Shown here: positions 7,501-8,349 of the stretch, piece by piece
Layout of the letters: every line of letters starts with the position of its first letter
Numbering within the stretch: position 1 is the first letter of the stretch
NCBI GenBank assembly: GCA_947499175.1
Contig: CANMNU010000056.1
Location: forward strand, 1 to 8,349
Reading direction: 5' to 3'
From: Alphaproteobacteria bacterium
GTDB taxonomy: Bacteria; Pseudomonadota; Alphaproteobacteria; Paracaedibacterales; CAITNM01
Length of the DNA stretch: 8,349 bases
Program-made: the position numbers and the translations under genes
The notes under the pieces: model-generated
The model's input: the letters and a program-made list of their open reading frames with translations, nothing else
What the model was told of the DNA's origin: nothing
Databases searched by the model: none

Positions 7501-8349
7501 CTTAACAAAAATATTGGCGCCATAAAAGGAGCTAGCAATGTCCCCATGACCCACATCCGCCTTGATATCTTTTTTGGCAACGATATGGTTCACATGATTG
7601 TTGCGGGCAATCATCTTGGTATTGAGTGGCACATCACCGTCTTTATAAACAACAGCCTTGCCTTCAGCCCTAAAAGTGAGTTCCTTACCACAGGTAATCC
7701 GGGATGCGAGCATCTCTAAATAGTTATAAGTGAATCTTAAGTAGCTTTGGGAAAAGATCACCCCTTCATCGGAAGTCTCATAAGTGTTATTAACTGGTAC
7801 TCGACAACCTGAGCCACATTTCCATGGGCGAGTACCATGACAATGACACCAATCCTTACCATCAGCGTTGTAGGTCACACCATATCGATAGGTCGTATAA
7901 CTCCCCTGCTCATCACGCAGATTTTTGATATTTGTAACTCTAATCGAACTGCCGATGTAAGGAGTCTCTCCAACAATTAAACCCGCAAGGTTAATCAGTT
8001 GTGAATCTTTTGAGCCTGTAATGTCAAAATACATTCCATGAATTGTGCCATAACGGTTTTCAAGGAGTTCAGTAATATTTAAGCGCACCCGAGCTTTGCT
8101 ATAAATCCCATTGCCATTGCGCTTATACAAAACATTGGGGGCGCTAGCCCCTGGAATATTCTCACGTCCAAATATCTTAAGCCGTTTGGCCTTAATCATT
8201 GTTTCGTCAAGACTGCCAATCCGTGCGTTAATTTCTAGGGTATCACTAACATCTAACTGTAATGAATTCTCACAGGCAAAGATGTCAGCGCTAGTTTTAA
8301 AATTGCGGCTATAAATGCTCAGCTCTGGAGCAAAAATCTCAAAGCTATT
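4171..8349 (-). CDS. CdiA/FHA-like polymorphic toxin with LHH nuclease tip, 5'-truncated by window
   Basis: 1392 residues in the window, with the frame open through the right edge. The ATG at 8199 is internal, because 50 more codons upstream (reading SLQLDVSDTLEINARIGSLDETM) continue the beta-helix rungs. Numbering from that ATG: about 1-760 is FHA-type stalk with repeating Asn/Thr/Gly-rich strands and an odd cysteine cluster (118, 120, 128, 132). About 785-988 is a DUF637-like hemagglutinin/pretoxin region (MVNAGFATLCSDATVCLVEN ... HALLGGLSGG ... GAISGALGAVVAEVVAEML). TENN (1051-1054) stands where VENN is usual. A two-helix hydrophobic segment follows (1056-1112), and then an LHH nuclease (1231-1342). 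Such proteins are exported by a TpsB/CdiB transporter, reach out to neighbouring cells and deliver the C-terminal toxin. The secretion signal and TPS domain, and any CdiB gene, would lie beyond the window. Immunity is encoded directly downstream. The family is confident; the target cells are unknown. Confidence 0.9.
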   Translation of the reverse strand, partial: NSFEIFAPELSIYSRNFKTSADIFACENSLQLDVSDTLEINARIGSLDETMIKAKRLKIFGRENIPGASAPNVLYKRNGNGIYSKARVRLNITELLENRYGTIHGMYFDITGSKDSQLINLAGLIVGETPYIGSSIRVTNIKNLRDEQGSYTTYRYGVTYNADGKDWCHCHGTRPWKCGSGCRVPVNNTYETSDEGVIFSQSYLRFTYNYLEMLASRITCGKELTFRAEGKAVVYKDGDVPLNTKMIARNNHVNHIVAKKDIKADVGHGDIASSFYGANIFVKAAKLTLQNLGAQPHQLGQVVNLSSQALRALPFETQTLMPSTMVVLGKNADRFNQDIAKKPQGEQGVPQNWDKAQEEIILKDNISALQQAMGSSFYTLYRGIDGLGLDPHQLFKSMFNSVSDHVRGHKATQSHKRYLTSGDQTQAIEVLTNPVITPQDLLDSGILGVFLEFAQNIHSLESEQKANRDISNATMHLTIPKPAYKTDGLNTKGNTKITSQDNLGVFTNVRGKNVALVSTEGSTTVGSGTVRHHWGENYHDTLVRTHIEATDNLLIQGHKDTILKAIETKSGIRTDIIAETGMVIDESVATIDHTVTHSQTKDSFTTTKVTNVHQNVSTHQSDGIVNVKAETGILQQGTKNINVKLDAPIIIQDDVHDQRFVESITVNKKKSGGLFGSLFNIRETKTTNFNSYLSTSMGCHNSGESFIAMAKERFNAVNPTFGAKETHIYADDAKGEGSGEIELKVGANTNQSQTQSIFKGVVWNKSSLKTENHVTHQNPTFEHNVYLHSPNVILERVRGSQGTFDKIISESEIIFKDVDDIHQSTSKSQKCLTGGAALLTKLAVGIAMMYAMPVGAFGLTGTTSLMVNAGFATLCSDATVCLVENDGDPGKAIQALSKSKIAMNVARSMLTAGLVGEISDMVGLPSTNLELIDYAQKATIQSAVNTVLAVSIDGQNFEKALMQGMTTAALSTATSYLANQIGQSYFDKQLNWLEHKTLHALLGGLSGGVSSKLFGGSFERGAISGALGAVVAEVVAEMLKPDLTNEMISSQNKTLSKDEFEKAFMEKAQQSSKWADFVGAVSAFGMGLDTNIAYQTSNNATENNFLPGILLALTVGSTVYEGYQIQQTYKNEGGEAALKHLGITVVSAVVVGGIATVGFKVGKAVYPSLQEAYKAAVASRPMLASALTALESRLGKIEAYIKDQFNYKEFFAAERLRLEGGIKPKIYKGGKYAEAEDLVKLKTSKIENFDAQDINKFQSISGKINNTPVTWTSSTGTGQTYKVWQRTDIDWNRIRTNPDGAEKFIGKTNAEAALAKLAPELPDGSLATLHHINQNGLGNLVEASTRYHGFGKDYKTLHNIWGKNKSHPTNPINRPKFKQDNGAYWKERFENK
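4810..5034 (-). other. Post-VENN hydrophobic segment, putative cytoplasm-entry domain
   Basis: Residues 1056-1130 (numbered from the ATG at 8199) hold two hydrophobic stretches, LPGILLALTVGSTVYEGYQI and ITVVSAVVVGGIATVGFKVG, joined by a charged link (KNEGGEAALKHLG). In CDI proteins the first half of the region after VENN recruits an inner-membrane protein of the target cell for entry. This layout and position fit such a module, though the receptor cannot be read from sequence. Confidence 0.5.
5038..5049 (-). other. TENN motif, variant of the VENN pretoxin boundary
   Basis: The codons read T-E-N-N followed by F-L (residues 1051-1056). The ENN(Y/F)L core and the place, about 290 residues before the C-terminus and just after the DUF637-like region, match the VENN boundary of CdiA proteins, with Thr in place of Val. 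Confidence 0.7.
5236..5850 (-). other. DUF637-like hemagglutinin/pretoxin region
   Basis: Residues about 785-988 of the exoprotein. The features that recall DUF637 are LMVNAGFATLCSDATVCLVEN with GDPGKAIQAL, the repeated small-residue helices (MTTAALSTATSYLANQIGQ), HALLGGLSGG, and the closing GALGAVVAEVVAEML. In CDI/FHA proteins this region sits between the stalk and the toxin and helps present the C-terminal part. The boundaries are estimates by eye. Confidence 0.7.

Noticed and set aside
8111..8314. 67-codon + strand frame at the right edge
   Set aside because: It is antisense to the beta-helix coding sequence, which continues through the same bases to the window edge.
1..8349. CRISPR array, tRNA or rRNA gene, insertion sequence
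   Set aside because: I saw no regularly spaced direct repeats, cloverleaf or rRNA-like stretch, and no transposase reading frame.

Overview
This looks like an accessory region (prophage, integrative element or toxin island) of a low-to-medium GC Gram-negative bacterium. Sec-type signal peptides, a filamentous-hemagglutinin/CdiA-like exoprotein with a SUKH immunity gene, and a secreted leucine-rich-repeat protein all point to a diderm. The mix of eukaryote-like secreted repeat proteins, AT-rich cargo and a contact-dependent toxin would suit an intracellular or amoeba-associated proteobacterium (for example Holosporales-like Alphaproteobacteria), but nothing here fixes the taxonomy.

Left part, + strand (1-1922): the 3' portion of a Toprim/RecA-fold primase-helicase of the RepA/AAA_25 kind, open through the left edge. 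It is followed by a 120-residue protein that resembles the C-terminal tail of YqaJ-family phage recombinases without the nuclease domain. These are replication/recombination genes typical of phages and mobile elements.

Middle, + strand (1923-3211): two overlapping AT-rich genes. The first is an exported leucine-rich-repeat protein. The second has a class I methyltransferase-like Rossmann core behind a signal-peptide-like N-terminus. They are probably co-translated (11-nt overlap, TTG start).

Right part, - strand (8349 down to 3261): the C-terminal half or so of a giant two-partner-secretion-type exoprotein. It has beta-helix stalk, a DUF637-like pretoxin region, a TENN variant of the VENN motif, a hydrophobic entry-type segment and an LHH-type HNH/Endo VII nuclease tip. 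It overlaps by ATGA with a SUKH/SMI1 immunity gene, which in turn overlaps by GTGA with a small exported cysteine-rich protein of unknown function. The three form one translationally coupled toxin-immunity operon, which converges with the methyltransferase-like gene over a 49-bp gap.

Composition shifts sharply. The primase and the toxin stalk/pretoxin sample at about 48-52% GC in lines counted by hand. The cargo genes fall to 13-35%, and the toxin tip is about 33%. This fits exchange of the toxin tip and its downstream genes as a cassette. Both the first and the last gene are truncated by the window edges.
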